The notes under the pieces are model-generated. The model worked only from the letters and a program-made list of their open reading frames with translations, was not told the origin of the DNA and searched no databases. DNA of 64,000 nt from Frondihabitans australicus (lineage in GTDB: Bacteria > Actinomycetota > Actinomycetes > Actinomycetales > Microbacteriaceae), in assembly GCF_003634555.1 (NCBI RefSeq), contig NZ_RBKS01000001.1, positions 2,294,001-2,358,000 of the forward strand, written 5' to 3'. Made by a program: the position numbers and the translations under genes. This document shows positions 62,603 to 64,000 of the stretch, in pieces (positions within the stretch are counted from its first letter, which is position 1; every line of letters starts with the position of its first letter).

Positions 62603-64000
62603 GTGAGCGCGATCGAGACGGTGCGGCGATTCGCCCGGGCGACGAATCTCGGGGTGGCCGGGCGGCGGTTCCGGGTGGCGGGCGACGGTGCCGACGCCGA
62701 GGCCGTGCGCCGGATCCTGCTGGCCCTCGGCGGTGTCGAGGTCGAACCCGGCGAGCGCGCCGACACGCTCTGGTGCACGCGGTCCGCCTCCCGCGACGAG
62801 CTCGCGGCCGTCGCGGGCGTGACCCCGCTGGTCGTCGTGGACGCAGGAGCCGCGTCCCCCGCCCTCGACCTCGACGCCCTGGGCGCTCGCACTCCCGCCC
62901 GCCCCGGCGTCCTCGCCGTCGACGGCCTGCCGGGCGTCTTCGTGGTGCCGCAGGCGGAGGAGTCCGACGAGATCGACGGAGATCCGACCACCCGGTCACA
63001 CAGTGTCGCCGATGCGCGGGCGCGGATCGCGTGGGCCCGTCGTTTCATGCCGGTCTCCGCCCGTCTTGCCGAGTGGCCCGACGGCCCCGGCCTCTACGGC
63101 CTCCGCATCGCGCTCAGCATGGTGCTCGAGCCGAAGACCGCCGTGCTCGCCCTTCTGCTGCGCGACGCCGGCGCCGTGGTCGACGTCTACGCCCACGCCG
63201 ACGAGACCGACGACGCCGTCGCCGACGCCCTGCGCGACGAGGGCTTCGACGTGTTCGCGTCGAGCACCGCGACGCCGCTCGAGTCCCGCGACCTCGCGCT
63301 GAGCATGCTCGACCGGCGACCCGACCTGCTCATCGACGACGGATCGCACGTCATCCGCCTGGCGCACGAGCTGCGTCCAGCAGTGCTGGACACGATGATC
63401 GGCGCCGCCGAAGAGACCACCAGCGGCCTCCGCCCCCTGCGCGTCATGGCCGCGCGCGACGAGCTGCGCCTGCCCGTCGTCGCCGTCAACGACGCCCTCA
63501 CCAAGACGTTCTTCGACAACCGGTACGGCACCGGCCAGTCGTGCGTGTTCGCGATCCTCGACCTGGCTGCCATGGGACCGAAGCGGGTGCGGAAGCGCGT
63601 CGCGGCCGGTCGCACGGCCGTCGTCGCAGGCTTCGGGCCGGTGGGCGAGGGCGTGGCGCAGGCCCTTCGTGCCAGCGGGCTGCGTGTCGTCGTGAGCGAG
63701 ATCGACCCCGTGCGGGCCCTGCAGGCGAGCTACGCCGGCTACCCCGTGCGGCCGCTCCTCGAGGCCGTGACTCAGGCCGATGTCGTGATCTCGGCCACGG
63801 GGGTCCGCGACACGATCTCGCCCGACGTGCTGGGCGCGTGCTCCGACGGCGCGCTGGTGGCCGTCGCCGGCGGCGTCGACGGCGAGGTCGCGATCGACGA
63901 GGCCCAGGCCGCAGGAGCAGCGACAGACCTCCTCGCCCCGAACCTCGACGCGCTCGCCCTGCCCGACGGCCCCACCGTCGTCGTGCTGGGCGGCGCCGGG
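62603..64000 (+). CDS. Divergent S-adenosylhomocysteinase-like protein, C-terminus cut by window edge
   Basis: The 466 visible codons show a protein with an extra N-terminal region of about 150 residues and then the adenosylhomocysteinase fold. EETTSGLRPLRVM (270-282), VAVNDALTKTFFDNRYGTGQS with Lys301, Asp305 and Asn306, and the NAD loop GFGPVGEG (343-350) are kept. The substrate-domain motifs are not: the LHM-T-IQTAVL His/Thr stretch reads LSMVLEPKTAVL, and the catalytic Asp and Glu of the STQDH and GET segments have no clear counterparts. It may bind NAD without being a normal SAH hydrolase. It starts as a leaderless gene divergent from the amino-acid transporter. Confidence 0.75.
   Translation, partial: MSAIETVRRFARATNLGVAGRRFRVAGDGADAEAVRRILLALGGVEVEPGERADTLWCTRSASRDELAAVAGVTPLVVVDAGAASPALDLDALGARTPARPGVLAVDGLPGVFVVPQAEESDEIDGDPTTRSHSVADARARIAWARRFMPVSARLAEWPDGPGLYGLRIALSMVLEPKTAVLALLLRDAGAVVDVYAHADETDDAVADALRDEGFDVFASSTATPLESRDLALSMLDRRPDLLIDDGSHVIRLAHELRPAVLDTMIGAAEETTSGLRPLRVMAARDELRLPVVAVNDALTKTFFDNRYGTGQSCVFAILDLAAMGPKRVRKRVAAGRTAVVAGFGPVGEGVAQALRASGLRVVVSEIDPVRALQASYAGYPVRPLLEAVTQADVVISATGVRDTISPDVLGACSDGALVAVAGGVDGEVAIDEAQAAGAATDLLAPNLDALALPDGPTVVVLGGAG

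Overview
The window is a high-GC (visibly around 70%) actinobacterial chromosome segment, most likely from the family Microbacteriaceae. I infer this from the GC-rich codon use, the CWB2-repeat secreted proteins, the Pmt-type mannosyltransferase beside rsmI and metG, and the many genes that start directly at a TANNNT-type -10 box (probable leaderless mRNAs). No rRNA, CRISPR array, insertion sequence or phage gene was seen, and no gene-free stretch exceeds 300 bases. The longest spacers (about 200-250 bases, at 4632-4844, 8212-8459, 13753-13950, 34144-34385 and 59762-59996) hold promoters, operators or hairpins.

Left part (1-13.8 kb): a non-phosphorylating L-fucose oxidation cluster (FucD, an aldo-keto reductase, an SDR, a lactonase, a GntR regulator); a 2-methylcitrate cluster (GntR, prpD, prpB; no prpC); and a catabolic module made of an MFS transporter, a class III CoA-transferase, an HMG-CoA-lyase-like enzyme and an IclR regulator, with repeated boxes in the divergent promoter. 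A tRNA-Gln and a MarR regulator follow.

Middle part (13.9-22.6 kb): an ABC-F ATPase with a coupled membrane protein, a degenerate GT2-like protein, a two-component system, a degenerate ThiF-rhodanese fusion head to head with a GT-C glycosyltransferase, and ispE.

Accessory block (22.6-38.7 kb): it lies between ispE and the rsmA-tatD-metG genes, which are usually close together in actinobacteria. It holds an ATP-grasp ligase coupled to a flavin monooxygenase, a two-gene MNT/HEPN-like unit with its own palindromic operator, three tandem secreted YVTN-propeller/CWB2 proteins, a second flavin monooxygenase, and two related secreted beta-propeller proteins (one with a LamG tail) that share leader motifs.

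Right part (38.7-64 kb): housekeeping genes (rsmA, tatD, metG, rsmI, pmt), an acyl-CoA ligase, hrpA, and an arabinoside-use regulon. The regulon comprises a LacI regulator, a GH51 arabinofuranosidase and a sugar ABC transporter 4 kb away whose promoter carries the same operator. An amino-acid ABC transporter follows, and the window ends in a divergent S-adenosylhomocysteinase-like gene that runs off the edge.
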